Below are positions 42,286-54,579 of a stretch of 64,000 nt of DNA, piece by piece. The stretch spans positions 1 to 64,000 of the forward strand of contig CAICTM010000103.1 of NCBI GenBank assembly GCA_903772945.1, read 5' to 3'. The notes under the pieces were generated by a model that saw only the letters and a program-made list of their open reading frames with translations, searched no databases and had not been told where the DNA came from. The translations under genes and the position numbers were made by a program. Source of the DNA: Seminavis robusta. Taxonomy: Eukaryota; Bacillariophyta; Bacillariophyceae; Naviculales; Naviculaceae. The stretch's first letter is position 1, and the number at the start of each line of letters is the position of its first letter.

Positions 42286-44182
42286 CACAATGCTAGGGTG
42301 GATTGTGTGAAAGATGGAGCTGCTCACTGAAAGAAGACGAGCCACTGGGTACCTTGTCAACACCAATCCTTTAGAATCCCACGCCCTCTTGCGGCGTATA
42401 GATTCTCAAATCATCAGCCGTCTCCTCAGAAGGACAAGAATCGCCACTTCGAGGAGCACGGGGGAGAAGGGAGATGCCTTTCGGGATGCAAAGTTGTTAC
42501 CCTTTTTGTTTGCCGAAGGTGCGTTATGTGATGCTTGGAACTGTGCAATAAAGGTGGTTGGAAAGAACCTTTGGTGTATGTGGACAAGTATGGCAGAGTT
42601 GGAATCCATGAGCTAAAGGATCTTCCACAACAATTCGAAGAGGCAACGTCAAGCTGGGTTCTGACGTTACCGGCGCAGCGTCTTCCTTTTTGGGCAACTC
42701 CTTGGCACTTCTCTTGAGGCTTGGGGCTCTTTTTGCCTTCTCCAGTGTTACCGACTGGACTGCAGCGCCCGCAGAACTCTCTTGGAGATTTTCACGGTCA
42801 AAACAGTTACTGCGAAGAAACCCCAGGAGGTGCTCCTTCGGTTTAGCGCGGGAGTTGAAACGGTCGGAGCACCGTCCACGTCATCAATATCTGGGTCGTT
42901 GGGCAAATAAAAGTCACGAGCCGCAGGCGATTGAGATATTCAAAGAATCGAATCATATGAATTAATTTAAAAAGTAAGCACCCTGAAGGGCAAGGCAACC
43001 CAATCAGTATGGTCAAGACCTTTGGGACATGGCACCGCAGCCTATGCAACAGGGAGCGACTTGGAATACTGAAACGATCCAGAGAATCCCCAGATAAACT
43101 GATCAACTCAGGCAACGAAATCTAGGGAGCTTGCCAACACAAGCCAGCATTTCATATAAGTACGACTGTACCATAATAGCCCAAGCATTGATGATTCTAA
43201 TGGGGGATGAAAAAGTCAAACAATACAGTGAAAGCTCGTGCTTCAGCGATTTGGCAGTTTGTGAGTAAACTTACTTAGTTCATTCACTTTTAGCTAAAAC
43301 CATATGATATTTCATCAATTTTTCTGTCCAAGAATATATTTACCTGGTTTTAAGAAAACACCTGTGTCTCATTTACCCAACGATCCAAGTAAGAGCCTCT
43401 TTGGCGACCTCAACGACAGCCGTACCACCAGTTCGGCACCGGCGGCCAATAGCATCGCGGAGTTGGACCCTGCCCCAAAATGTCGGCATAATGCACTGTG
43501 TTCAATTCGCCAAGTTTTTGTAACGATCGTTGCAGCGCAGCTAGCTAGAAGAGCTGTTTTCGCAGCTAGCTAGCGCCAAGGTACGGTATGGCACATGCTG
43601 CCAGCATGGTTACTGAAAGGCTTGGCCCCCATGGTTTCTCGGACTGGCTGAAGGAAGCATCCTTGAGCCTTTCCATGAATTTGGTAAGAGGGGGATTCAT
43701 CCAGTTTTTTTTGTAGCCAATGCCGCGCTCGTACCGGTAGTAGTTCTACCCTTCTAGCTAGCTACCGGTACCGCCGGTGGTACCAGGTACCGGTATGCGC
43801 AGTGGATGCATGTAGCTTTACAGAGCCTTCACTGTTTCAATAGCCGAACCCTCGGGTGGGGCGGGAAAGTGGGAAAGCAAAACCAAAGGGAAGCGTGAAG
43901 CAGTCTTAGACTCTAGAATACCTCATCTTTTCGACTACGTTACCCAACCTACAAAACTCTTATCTAAACACCAACGCATTTAGACGCTCATGTCTAAGTA
44001 GCGGTTTGATGTCTCTTTTTGGTGATTATTGCGTCTGGCCCGCCCCGCGGCATTATCAGAATTTTTGTACCAAATCAAATTTTCCCACCACCGCTCATGG
44101 CCATTATTATTCGATGGATGGCAAGAATTGATCGATGAGGGGATCAGCAGCTCGGCTATCACCATTAGTGCAACCGTAAACG
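42286..44182. other. Long intergenic region
   Basis: No gene is firmly supported. ACCGGTA and CTAGCTAG words cluster at 43724-43798. A plus-strand open stretch at 42314-42720 was weighed and set aside. Confidence 0.5.
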
Positions 44183-45766
44183 ATGAGTGTGCTATCCATC
44201 TCTAGCAACAGGGATGATCAATGGCGCAGCAGTGGTATGTCGATAGGATCTTGCAGATCGCATACAAGTGGAGCCAGGAGCATGTCATCGACCAGGCGGT
44301 TTGAAATCGACGGTGCTTCTTGCGAAGAAAGCACGTTGTTATACCTGCCGAACACTTTGGTTCAGAGGCATCAACGCAAGCTGTCTCTTGACTCGGATAG
44401 ATCCCTACAAGAGCTAGACGATGCTGTGGCGTCGGTGACGAAGATGTACAGTTCAGAGTCTACTCTGGACAACGGTGAAAGATCTCCTACCTCTGTTTCC
44501 TACGATTGTCCTCCGCGTGATCCCCTTGAAGAGAAGGTGATTCGCCATCTTACTCGCTCTATCCCCCTTGAACTGCGACGAGTGGAATCTTGTTCTGGGA
44601 AGTCCGTGTTTTCTAAAAACTCGAAAGGATCGCGGGGTTCCAAGGGTTCCAAAGCTTCTTCGTCTCGCAGGAAACGCAGTGGAAAGCTAGAAAAGAAGAT
44701 CAGTCAAATCATCCTAATGAGCTCTGCATCGGAGGTGTCTGATTCCAGCTATTCTACAAAGGAGTGTACTAATTCGGCCTGTCGTTCTGCTCAGTTCATC
44801 TTGACGGATTTGTTCTACGAGGCTTCCAAAACCATGAATGATGCTGCATTGCCGCAACCACCCTTTGCAAATGGAACATCTTGGTCCCAAATTGCCGAAC
44901 CAGAGGAGTCCTCAGAAGACACTCCCACCAAGCTCCCAGATCCACAAGGCGTGACACTTTCGGATGTTCTCCCTCCTCGGCACCCGGATAGTCTCACTAC
45001 AGAACACAAAGACACAGTTTCGTCGAGTCAGCCTTCTGATGTCGACCAGCAGACGAATGGCAGCAGTAAGAGCAAGAGGGACCAGCAACCGGAAGATCCA
45101 TTTGCAGATTTGGATATTCTCCCTGCTTATTCGGCCCACATTGATGTTATCAAGGAAATGGAGAATGAGAGTCAACTGTCGTCTCACTTCGGAAACGGAT
45201 CAAATGAGGAACATGGGACCAGCTTCACATTGAAGCGTGATAACACCCTGAATGCCTCCTCCGAGGGTACAGGGACGCTAGGTTTCTCGCTGGATGCGGA
45301 CGATAGCTTGCTTCAGTACAGCTCTACGAACTTGACATCCGCATTTTCTACTGCTGACTTTGGTGAGCCACAGTTCAACACTGGACAGGTCGCAGAGGAT
45401 ACCCCAGCTGTCACCCAACCCCAAAGCAACTCAAAGATGGCTGAAATGTGGACCAGCTTTGATGCGTCTCCCTTTCAAGATCAAGCCTTCACGGATGACT
45501 TTGGTTTCGACTCTTTCCCTCCATTCGACAATGACGGCGTGCAACGTTCGCCTCGCAAGATTGTCAAGCCCACGGGTGGGTTTTCGACACACAATGAGAC
45601 TGATCCCGCTTGGGATCCTTCCAGAATGAATGTCGCGGCATCGTCTCCATATTCTCCAGCCTCCGTCTTCAACTTCTTTTCTACCGACGACGATAATGAT
45701 TTGGGTGTTCCCGATTCGAAGAGCGACACTCTATGGGATTCCATTGCTGACAGCTACTTTCAGTGA
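44183..45766 (+). CDS. Ser-rich acidic protein of unknown function
   Basis: One exon encodes 527 residues from ATG 44183. No known domain was recognised. The N-terminus is Ser/Arg-rich; a Ser/Lys-rich basic patch around residues 150-180 ('KGSRGSKGSKASSSRRKR') could be a nuclear signal. A helix-like stretch follows ('SAQFILTDLFYEASKTM'). The C-terminal half is acidic and rich in Phe, Pro and Asp with recurrent words such as 'FGFDSFPPFDNDG' and 'DPFADLDI', which resemble short clathrin-adaptor binding words but may be chance. Codon use looks like the neighbouring genes. Confidence 0.6.
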   Translation: MSVLSISSNRDDQWRSSGMSIGSCRSHTSGARSMSSTRRFEIDGASCEESTLLYLPNTLVQRHQRKLSLDSDRSLQELDDAVASVTKMYSSESTLDNGERSPTSVSYDCPPRDPLEEKVIRHLTRSIPLELRRVESCSGKSVFSKNSKGSRGSKGSKASSSRRKRSGKLEKKISQIILMSSASEVSDSSYSTKECTNSACRSAQFILTDLFYEASKTMNDAALPQPPFANGTSWSQIAEPEESSEDTPTKLPDPQGVTLSDVLPPRHPDSLTTEHKDTVSSSQPSDVDQQTNGSSKSKRDQQPEDPFADLDILPAYSAHIDVIKEMENESQLSSHFGNGSNEEHGTSFTLKRDNTLNASSEGTGTLGFSLDADDSLLQYSSTNLTSAFSTADFGEPQFNTGQVAEDTPAVTQPQSNSKMAEMWTSFDASPFQDQAFTDDFGFDSFPPFDNDGVQRSPRKIVKPTGGFSTHNETDPAWDPSRMNVAASSPYSPASVFNFFSTDDDNDLGVPDSKSDTLWDSIADSYFQ

Positions 45767-46285
45767 TCGAGGAGTGGGGCAGTCCCTTGACTTATTAAAC
45801 CTGGCGACAAAGCCAAGTATGGTATAGCATCATTAAAGATAACGAGAAAACTAGTTATTCCTTTGATTTGGTACGCATCCGTCTCTAGCCACAGCCGGGG
45901 TTGTGTAAACATAGTTTTTATGTCAGGCCAGGTGCCCATTCAAGAGCTGCACCGTACGGTACTGGTACCAGGAGTTGAGATTGGTCCACATCGTTCACCC
46001 TCGGTCGTTTTCTCTTGCTAATGTATTGTTTCAGCTGGGGAAGGCAGGGACATGTCCAGCACTCTAGGTTCCCACACCGAATCAATCAGGAAAAAGAGTA
46101 TTGGAGATTGGAGCTCACGGGACTGAGTCCCATTATCTTCCGTAACACTGCCAATGCCGCGCGTGCGAAAAGGGTATCATTGGATGCAGCAAAACTGCCG
46201 TAGTTTGACAACATCTTTGTATCTTGTCCCTCTCATTCTCCATTAAAGAAAAACATAAACTGACCGACTACTAGTACCTTGACAA
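45767..46285. other. Intergenic region
   Basis: No gene is seen; it should contain the promoter of the following plus-strand gene. Confidence 0.6.
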
Positions 46286-47700
46286 ATGAACATGAATGGG
46301 CATCAATATCCGCACAGCCCTAAACCGGCGTATCAGTTTGAGAGAAGCCCAGGAGGAGGAGGCGAGAATTTGCTACAGGGATCCCCAAGCCACGCTGAAT
46401 CTCTCGACTACAGCTCCAATATTGATTCCGAATCTTACACCGCATTGGGTGGTGCTGCTTCTCTAACAGGCTTAGTACCGAACTACCCATCCTACCAAGA
46501 TGCGACAGAGACAGTTCGCGAGATGTACCTGGCACTGCTGTACTTGCTGAGCAATCCAGAAGAGTTTCACCGAGCTCTTCAGGTACACCCTGCCTATGGC
46601 GCTACAACTCTGACGGAGTGGAATGCGGAATATGACACTGAATCTATTACGGATGGAGGGTCGATAGTGACAACCGCAGAAAGTGCCGTGTCATTGAGTG
46701 GGCCGACTCCACTCCCATTTGTGGTGTTCTCTGATGATGCAGAGGTTGTGCTACCTCAAGCCCACACAGCTTCGCAGTTATTTGGCTTGGAACGAATTGA
46801 GGGAATTGAGCTGGAGGCTGCAGCTGGAATCCATTCTTTGTCACAATTGTTCTTGAGGTGGTTAGGTACGTGTGAGAAGAAATACCGTGGATATGTCATT
46901 TTCAAGCTGGGACTAATGCTTTCTAACTCCAAACAAAATTAATATTGACAGCCCTCATGCCTGGTGGAGATCACCTCAATATGATTGATCCTCCTGGACT
47001 CACAGTAATGCGAATAGCCGGAGGACGTTATCGCGTCACCGCAGCGCACCGGGTTGTGTGGACTTGGATGAATGAATTCGCTGCATTGGCAGAAGCTCAT
47101 GGAAATGATGCCGTAGAAACCCTGCAAGCAGGTGACTTGGTCACCATGACCATTGTTGATGTATTTGAAACAGACTCCCAGGGCAAACTCTTGTCTTATT
47201 GCCCTACATTCGACAATCGAGCCGTGAAAAAGACCAATCCAGCAACGGAAACGTTCCGAAAGTCGTCCAGCAAACTTTTTACCATCTTGAACAAAGTGCA
47301 AAATTCCAAGACAGCAAAAGGATTCTATTCTAGAGCAAAAAGTGTTGCAAGTACTGTGAAACACAGAATGGACGAAGCTGCAGCTAATTACACATCGTCG
47401 CCTCGTCGGCGACCGCCGAACAGTGACGTCGGCAGCAGTGTGGCAGAATTTGAACAAGCACTAAATGCGGCCGAAACGGCCGCTCTTGGTCCTAGACCAA
47501 ATTCTGAGGACAACAATGGAAGCGGCAGCGATACTACCCTCCAGGATGCTGAGCCGACCGGTAAAGAACACGACAAAACAAGACGACAACAAGGGTTCGA
47601 GCCTGAGCCGAACCAGCTGACAGAGCAAAGGCAGACAACAAACACCCGCAGCGAAGCGTATTTCAGTGACGACGATGATATGCCCGAAAATGTCATATGA
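46286..47700 (+). CDS. NTF2/SnoaL-like domain protein
   Basis: Exons 46286-46865 and 46952-47700 give 442 residues; the 86-base intron has a GTACGT donor, and the join reads 'RWLALMPGG'. Residues about 155-310 look like an NTF2/SnoaL-type alpha-beta barrel: 'MRIAGGRYRVTAAHRVVWTWMN' and 'TLQAGDLVTMTIVDVFET', typical of the strand-rich part, end in 'LSYCPTFDNRAVKK'. Such folds are binding pockets used by many enzymes and adaptors; no catalytic set can be assigned. The N-terminus is Gly/Ser-rich and disordered, and the C-terminus is a long polar tail ending in an acidic patch ('FSDDDDMPENVI'). Confidence 0.65.
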
Positions 47701-48228
47701 AACAATTGTGGCAGATGAATGCATTTGCGTGGCTTCATCCTCGCGAGCCACCAAATTGAGTGAAGTCACATCAGGTCTTGACTGGATTGGTGCCACTCTA
47801 TGGAGCCTGATTGCTTGATTAGATAGTGTAGCTTAATCAAAACTGTATTGGATACTTTCTGGCTTCTGACAGGCCCAGCTAGCCTTCTTCTATGCAATTT
47901 GCAGTCAACCGTACCAATTGGCAGCGTGAGAAACGCCAGTAAACCGAGGATTCTCTAAGCAAAAGACCAATTCAATACCAGCAAAACTTGGTGGTGCTAA
48001 CCCACTGTCATGCTTTCACAAGCATGGCTGAAAGCGCAACATGACCTCTTCATGATGACACAAAGTAAACAACCTACAAAACGCGGTAAATTACCGCTAT
48101 CTACAAGAGTCAAATGAATGCTGAAGTAGAACGGGTTGTGGTATGGTTCGCTCCGCGGCCTGCGCTTTGCTCTCTACACGGTACTCCCACTTTTGTTCGT
48201 CATGGCAACACAGCATCATCTCGGTTTC
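47701..48228. other. Intergenic region between convergent genes
   Basis: No gene is seen. Confidence 0.6.
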
Positions 48229-49482
48229 TTAGGATGTTTTTCGATGTTCCACAGCCTTGGCCACATCGACAACAACGCATTCTGATGGCGGGACCGTTCC
48301 TTCCACAATCTCTTGGAAGGCCTGCTGAATGCTTTCCTCGGACCCGCAATCACGGACCTTGACCCCCCAATCTTTGGCAGCCGTACAAAAGAGCTTGGTA
48401 TAGTCCTCCAAGGTTTTCAAGTACTTGTCCGTGCCCCAGTCTTTGGTTAAAGCTTCTACAGTCACAAAAATAAGGTACAAGTCTTGTTTGGTATTCAGCG
48501 CGTTCGTGACCCACGTTGGAAAGATCATGGTCATGGTGAGGATCATCTTGACGGTGGCAAAGAAGGAAAAGTTGGCAAAGGTGCTTTCCTTTTCGGGAGA
48601 TCCCGACGAGTTTCCCACTACGAGCAACTTGGCAATCTTGTCTTGATTGTTCTGAAAGACGGTTCCTTTGCCACTGATATCCACACAGACAGCGCTATTG
48701 GGACCGGCTTCTGCTGGGAGAGCATCGTCGTACCCGAGAATAGTGTCGTAGAGTTTGGTGCCTTCTACAAAACCACGATGTTTGTCGGATGTGTATCCAA
48801 TAATCTTTTTGCCGTGCTGGTTGTGTTTGAGGTACAATGCAAGAGCCAATGCAACTTTGCTGGATGCAGACGTGATGACAATTGTGTCCCGATCTCCATA
48901 AAAGTTTTTTCGTTGCAATTCAAAGTACAATCCAAATCCCGTGACAATTCCAGGAAAGCAGGTCAATGCCACAGCGCAGGTGGCCTCGGAAGAAGGATGG
49001 CACACACTGTTGGGGGGGATAGGTATGAATGCATTGTAGGCTGGGTTGGTTGTAGGCCTGTGAACCACGAGATTGTCGGTCTTTGGTTCCAGATGAGCTT
49101 TTTCGAATTCCACGTGCGCTCCCAAGGGCAGCATGGCTCGGTAGACGGTTCCTTCGGCAACTCCTTCTACCTTACTTTCAATGACCTGGCAGAGTCCCCA
49201 AACCGGTGGGTGGACATAAGTATCAGCTAAAGTATCCGAAGTTGCTTCATTTTTTGGATCAATAATGCTGGTATCTTTGTCCCCCACAGGGTAGCACTTG
49301 AAAAAGTTGAAGGGCGCCTTTTCTCCAAAATCCAGGTAAAACTTGTTGTTTGCAGTGAGGCCAGCAGACAGTATCTTGAACTTGATTTCTGCCGTAGGCG
49401 ATGAGTTGGATGGACTCTGAAGCAGCTCAAGAGTCTTCTTACTGCTCTTTTCAGTGACAAAGGAATACAACTGGGACGTCAT
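48229..49482 (-). CDS. DUF2855-family protein
   Basis: One exon encodes 417 residues from ATG 49482 (MTSQLYSFVTEKS). The frame extends further upstream, but the sequence there is unlike the family. The protein resembles DUF2855, a family of unknown function found in bacteria, fungi and algae. Visible landmarks are 'TANNKFYLDFGEKAPFNFF', 'VWGLCQVIES', 'GTVYRAMLPLGAH', and a Rossmann-like core with 'TIVITSASSKVALALALYL', 'IIGYTSDKHRGFV' and 'AVCVDISGKGTVF'. The order of these resembles the nucleotide-binding part of medium-chain dehydrogenases, but no zinc ligands are evident. Length is normal for the family. Confidence 0.75.
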   Translation of the reverse strand: MTSQLYSFVTEKSSKKTLELLQSPSNSSPTAEIKFKILSAGLTANNKFYLDFGEKAPFNFFKCYPVGDKDTSIIDPKNEATSDTLADTYVHPPVWGLCQVIESKVEGVAEGTVYRAMLPLGAHVEFEKAHLEPKTDNLVVHRPTTNPAYNAFIPIPPNSVCHPSSEATCAVALTCFPGIVTGFGLYFELQRKNFYGDRDTIVITSASSKVALALALYLKHNQHGKKIIGYTSDKHRGFVEGTKLYDTILGYDDALPAEAGPNSAVCVDISGKGTVFQNNQDKIAKLLVVGNSSGSPEKESTFANFSFFATVKMILTMTMIFPTWVTNALNTKQDLYLIFVTVEALTKDWGTDKYLKTLEDYTKLFCTAAKDWGVKVRDCGSEESIQQAFQEIVEGTVPPSECVVVDVAKAVEHRKTS

Positions 49483-49828
49483 GGTTGTTCTTCCACACAG
49501 CACAACAAGTGTGGAAACAATAATTGGAAACATGGACGAAGACGAATGACGGAAAATCGTTGGTGGAGATGACGGAAGCACCCAAAGAAGGCTTTTTGTC
49601 ACGAATAATCCATGACTTGAGTGTGACTCGACTAAAATTAGTTCAGCGGGGTGTAACAGCCCCGTCTTGTGACCGCAGACACAGGCAGCAACAGGCAACA
49701 GCAACAACAACCACAAGAGCCAAAGACAGCTGAGACTCACTCCCAACAGACCATCACGTGACAAAGACATTGTTGGGTTATCCGTTCGGACGTAGCTAGC
49801 TTGTAGTGTGGAGTATTGTGAAGATACG
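49483..49828. promoter_or_regulatory. Short divergent promoter region
   Basis: About 350 bases separate the starts of the DUF2855 gene (-) and the deubiquitinase (+), so both are controlled from here. No core element is obvious. Confidence 0.45.
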
Positions 49829-52800
49829 ATGGTGGCGCTTTCAAGCTCTTACAGCGACGACGTTCTGAGGATGGCCACAGCGTTCCGTCAGGCCAGGGTG
49901 AGTTTGTTTTGCCGCATGACCAGCATTGCCTTGTCGAGTCGACTCGAGTCATCTCTCGCCAGCTATTGCATGCTCAAGGCGCCAGAAAGAGTTGGTCTCT
50001 ATGTCGTCCACTGGCATGAGTTAGTTGTCTTCTTGCTTGGCGACGCTCATTCGTTGGATTTTTCTTTCGCTCTTGTAGGACGAAGACACGCGACAAGTAC
50101 TCAATGCCATGGCCGCCAAGAAGACACCCTCTTCCTTGAGTGACTTGACATTTTACATGGTTCCTTCCAGTTGGATGATGAAGGCGTGGCCAATGCTAGA
50201 TGCGGTCGCAGCGGACAACGGGAGCTCTGGGGTGGACGACGATGGAAAATGGCGCGAAAGTGTGGGACCCGTTCAGACGATCGAGTTGTTGTCCTGTGAT
50301 CACACAGTCAGCAGCGACGAGGAAGGAGGAGGGACCGTCAATGGAAACTGCAACAAACCCACCAATGGAGGATCAACGCAACAACAGTCATCAAATTCAG
50401 TTTCTCTCAAGAGAGACCTGAAGCACGGTGTCGATTTCTTCTTGCTGGGACCCAATGCCTGGTTGCTAGTCAAGGCCAAATTTGGGTCTGACAAGGAAAT
50501 CGTGAAACCCTGCGTCTTCCACCAAACGGAGGAGAGCATGATAGCTGTAGCCATTGACAGCTCCTCTCAAAACGGAGGAAGCTCAAGCACGGGAGCGGGT
50601 CATCAGAATTTGGTCCCGGTTCCTCCTGGGGGATACTTCCCCTACAAAAAGCTTTTGGAGGAATTGGAAGGGGACTCCGATGAAACCTTTTTGCCACAAC
50701 CTTCTCGTGCGCAAGGACCGCAGCAACAACCACAACACCATGCAGCTGAAACCACTCAAACCACCGTGTCGGATGACGAGGGAGGAGACAACGATTTGGT
50801 ACGTTTGCTTTTAGCGTCGAAGTGTTGACTGCGAAAAGACGTTGCTTTCGAATCTCTCTCATGATTTCCTTTATTTCCTTTCCATTTCTTAGTTTCCTGA
50901 ACCCGATGCCATGGTTGTCAGCAGTGATTCCAACGGAGCCCAGCATGAGGAATCACAAGGTCCAATACTGCTCCCTCCATCCACAACTGCCTCGCCTGCC
51001 AACAGCAACAACAATGATTCGCTCTATCCGAACGTGCAGGATATGGAATGCGGGGACAACACAGAGTCTAAGGAAGACCCCGCGGACAACCAAGAAGACA
51101 GTAATGTAGCGTCAGCTAGGGTTGTCCCAGCCGTTGCCGCAAGCACGTACAAGAAATATGGATCGGGGTTGGGAAATTTGGGAAACACATGCTTCATGAA
51201 TTCCACTCTCCAGTGCCTGGCTCACACGGATCCACTGCGACGATACTTCTTGTCCGGAGACTACGAAAATGACTTGAACCGAGATAATCCACTTGGGACT
51301 GGTGGCGATCTAGCGACGGAATTTGCTCAGCTTTTGGCCGAAATGTGGGGAACGACTCCTCCGGGTGGGAGAAAAATTGAAACTTCTTCATATGTCAGTT
51401 CGTCGTCCACTGTCTACCCTCGGAGCTTCAAATTCACCCTGGGAAAACACGCAGAGCAATTCATGGGCTACGACCAGCACGACTCGCAAGAACTTGCTAC
51501 TTATTTGTTGGATGCTTTGCACGAGGACACAAACCGCGTGACGAAGAAACCATACGTCGAAAAGCCAGAACAAGGCGAAGATGAGGCGGATGATGTCGCA
51601 GCACGGAAAGCATGGGACCTGCATTTGAAAAGGGAAGACTCTCGTGTCTTGGAGAACTTCATGGGGCAGGTGAAAAGTCGTGTAAAGTGCTGTAAGGAGG
51701 GATGTGGCCGAGTCTCGACAACCTTTGATCCTTTCATGTATCTCTCTGTTCCTATCCCCGGCGCGACGGATCGCACCATGCGAGTTACCTTTGTACCGCT
51801 TGATGGCAACATTCGAAAGAAAGAGCTTAGTGTCACCTTGAATAGGAACTCGTCGGTGAGCAAGCTTGTGATGAAGACAGCCGAACAACTGATGAAGGCT
51901 GGGTATTCCTCAAATGGAAAGCCGTTCTCCTTGGACGAGCTATGCGCATGCGACATTTGGACGAAAGAGGTGTACCAGTGGTATGATATAGATTCCGATG
52001 AAATCGATAAGATCCGTGAGACGGACGAAACCTACATCTACCAAGTGCAGGCAAAGGCCGACCTCCGGAAATTGGACGACGACGCATCCGTCGATGACGA
52101 GGCCAGAATCTCAGAAGCCCTCGAAAAATACCCTTACCGACCACAACGGTACAAGGTGGATCCTGGCACGATGCGTAATCTGCATGATGAGGGGTGGAAG
52201 ACTTCCTTGGAGGGCTACACGCGGATGCAAGCCCTGCAACTCACGAGAGTGTTGAATCCAAGAAGGGGATCGACCTCAGAACGTTTCGACTTGTTTCAGA
52301 AACTGGACACTTTTATTGTGTCATGCATCAAGGAATCAGACAAAGCCAGCAATAAGCGTGCCCGAGAAGAAGAGGGCGATGAAGAGAGCCCTCCCAGTCC
52401 ACAAGAACAATCGATCTCGGCAGATAGCGAGTGCATCATGGTGAAGCCGGAGGAAGAAGAAGTTCCAGCCCTGGTCGAGCGTTCAGAAAAGTCCGAGACC
52501 TTCAAGGCTGTCAAGTCTCGTTTTGATTTGGCTGTGCTGGAGCACTGTGCTGCTAAGCTCCGACGAATGATCGGCGAAAACTCTGGAAAAAGCAAAAAGA
52601 AGAAGGAAGATGGAATCTACGTCCAGATCTATCAACGAAAGAGCGCATCCGTCATGTCAGGCGCTTCATTCACAGAGAAAGGATTTGTGAATCCGTTGGT
52701 GCTACGGATACCGGTAACCATGACAGTCTACGGCCTTCGCGAGGAATTGGCGAAGAGGCTTGCTCGATGTCTTAAGATACCAATTAATGCAGATTCCGCA

Positions 52801-54102
52801 AGTCAGCCAACCAAGGACGAAGCGGAGATGTATCCTGAGAGTGATGTGATACCCATGGAAGGAGACTCTGATCGCGGCGACAATGATCAATTATCTGGAG
52901 ATGACGCTATGAATATGTCTTCGGATTCGCAGAGCAATGTCGGCGACCCTGCCTTGTTGATCATGCGTCGAATCCCGCTTTCGTACTATCGGAAAAAGAA
53001 TACCTACGGTCAAAGTAAATCCTGGAAAAAACTCGGATCGTTGGAAGCGGAACAATCCAGCGACGGTCGACCGATATCACTTGCAGCTCCGACTCATGCA
53101 GACGAACAAGAGCTTGTGTCTGAATGGGTGGGCGACAAGGGAACCCTCTGTCTCGAGTGGCCAGCGGACTTGTGCGAGCAAGCATTTGATGCAAATGAAT
53201 ACGAAGGGAGTGATGAGGTGAAGGACCCGGAAGAGGAAGAAGCGCTTGCAGCACGGAACCGCAAAGCGAACCACCCCATCACTATCCTAGACTGCGTCGA
53301 GAAATACTGTGCCGAGGAACAGTTGGAAGAGACTGAAATGTGGTACTGCAATCGTTGCAAAGAACACGTTCGCGCTTGGAAACAGTTTCACATCTACTTG
53401 GCGCCTCCAATACTCATCATGCACCTCAAACGGTTCCAGTATAGTGCATCCACACATCGACGAGACAAGATCGGCACCTACATTGACTTCCCATTGACTG
53501 GTCTTGATTTGTCGAAGCATGTGCTACATTGCAATGAAGGCGAGGAGCCAATTTACGATTGCTACGCGGTTAGGTGAGATTCGTCCTCTTTTCGTTCTGT
53601 TTTCGTGTATTTGTACCAAAGAATCCAGGGCTCATGTTGTTCGAATTCCTTTGTGTTTTGAAGCAACCATTACGGTGGACTTGGCGGTGGCCATTACACC
53701 GCTTATGCTCTGCACGATGACGGAGCATGGTGTTACTATGATGACAGCAGAATTTCGGAGGACGTCCCTGAGAAAGATGTTGTATCCGATGCTGCCTACG
53801 TGGTGTACTATCGACGAAGAGACGTCCCGAAAGACAATTTTCCGGAGGGTCTGGAAACCCCGGCCATAATCACCGACCATGTAGACAAAGTGCATGCGCC
53901 GAGTGATGAGGCTTCAAGCACAAACGCTGCCGCCGACATGGACGTTGATGACATTCATGCTGGTGATGCCGATAGTCGCGGTAGCTCGCGGACCTTTTCG
54001 TCGAGCACCAATGCCGCGGTCGACATGTATGTTGATGACATTCATGCTGGCGATGCCGATAGTCGCGCGAGCTCGCGGACGGACCCATTTCTTCGGCAGT
54101 AG
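49829..54102 (+). CDS. Ubiquitin-specific protease (DUSP + USP)
   Basis: Exons 49829-49897, 50079-50798, 50893-53573 and 53664-54102 give 1,302 residues; introns are 181, 94 and 90 bases with good GT-AG ends. A DUSP domain lies in the first 240 residues ('[12 protein letters not shown]', '[18 protein letters not shown]'). The USP catalytic domain begins near residue 350. The Cys box '[18 protein letters not shown]' has the catalytic Cys363, the QQD-like box is '[20 protein letters not shown]', zinc-binding CxxC pairs occur ('CCKEGC', 'CNRC'), and the His box '[11 protein letters not shown]' has His1167. It removes ubiquitin from proteins and resembles the USP4/11/15 group. A large insert splits the catalytic fold. 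The tail holds a 29-residue tandem duplication. Confidence 0.92.
53914..54087 (+). repeat. Tandem duplication, 2 x 87 bases, in the USP tail
   Basis: Units 53914-54000 and 54001-54087 encode near-identical 29-residue segments with the core '[12 protein letters not shown]'. In-frame tandem growth adds an acidic tail after the catalytic domain. Confidence 0.9.
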
Positions 54103-54579
54103 CTTGCATTAGGCAACGAATATGACGGACGAGCGACAGTAAAAACGACGAAGCCGACAACTTGTTTCAGTCTGGCCCCAACAAGAAACAACATCAGCTA
54201 CCCATTGCAGTAGTTGCTCACAGCGAGCAAAGAAGGGAAAGTTCACTAGCACTCTAACTAGACTATAAAGAATGTACATTTCATTTGCATTGCTTCCATC
54301 TTCCATCGGTTATTGCTCGCCTCCAGTTCTTTTGTTCGTGCCTTGTGTTGTAACAAGTCAGTCTTCAGTCACGCATGATGGTAGGTCATTTTCGAATTTC
54401 ATCACTTTTTGTGAGAATGCGAAGGAACAATCGAATGATCATGATCTTTTTGAGATTCACTCATCACTCGAAAACGTGCAGTCGCTATCAAAGAAAAGAA
54501 AAACAAAAGCATACTAGTACCTATAGATAGATAATACCATTGATATCATTCCCTCTTTGTTTTCAGCAAGCAAGCAATC
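54103..54579. other. Intergenic region
   Basis: No gene is supported; a short open frame at 54272-54517 lacks any resemblance. Confidence 0.55.

Noticed and set aside
42314-42720. Plus-strand open stretches in two frames after the glycosyltransferase start
   Set aside because: Wording such as 'VDKYGRVGIHELKDL' hints at an ankyrin-like remnant, but no repeat is complete and no splice sites join the frames.
54272-54517. Short hydrophobic-start open frame after the deubiquitinase
   Set aside because: The sequence lacks family resemblance and probably lies in flanking DNA.
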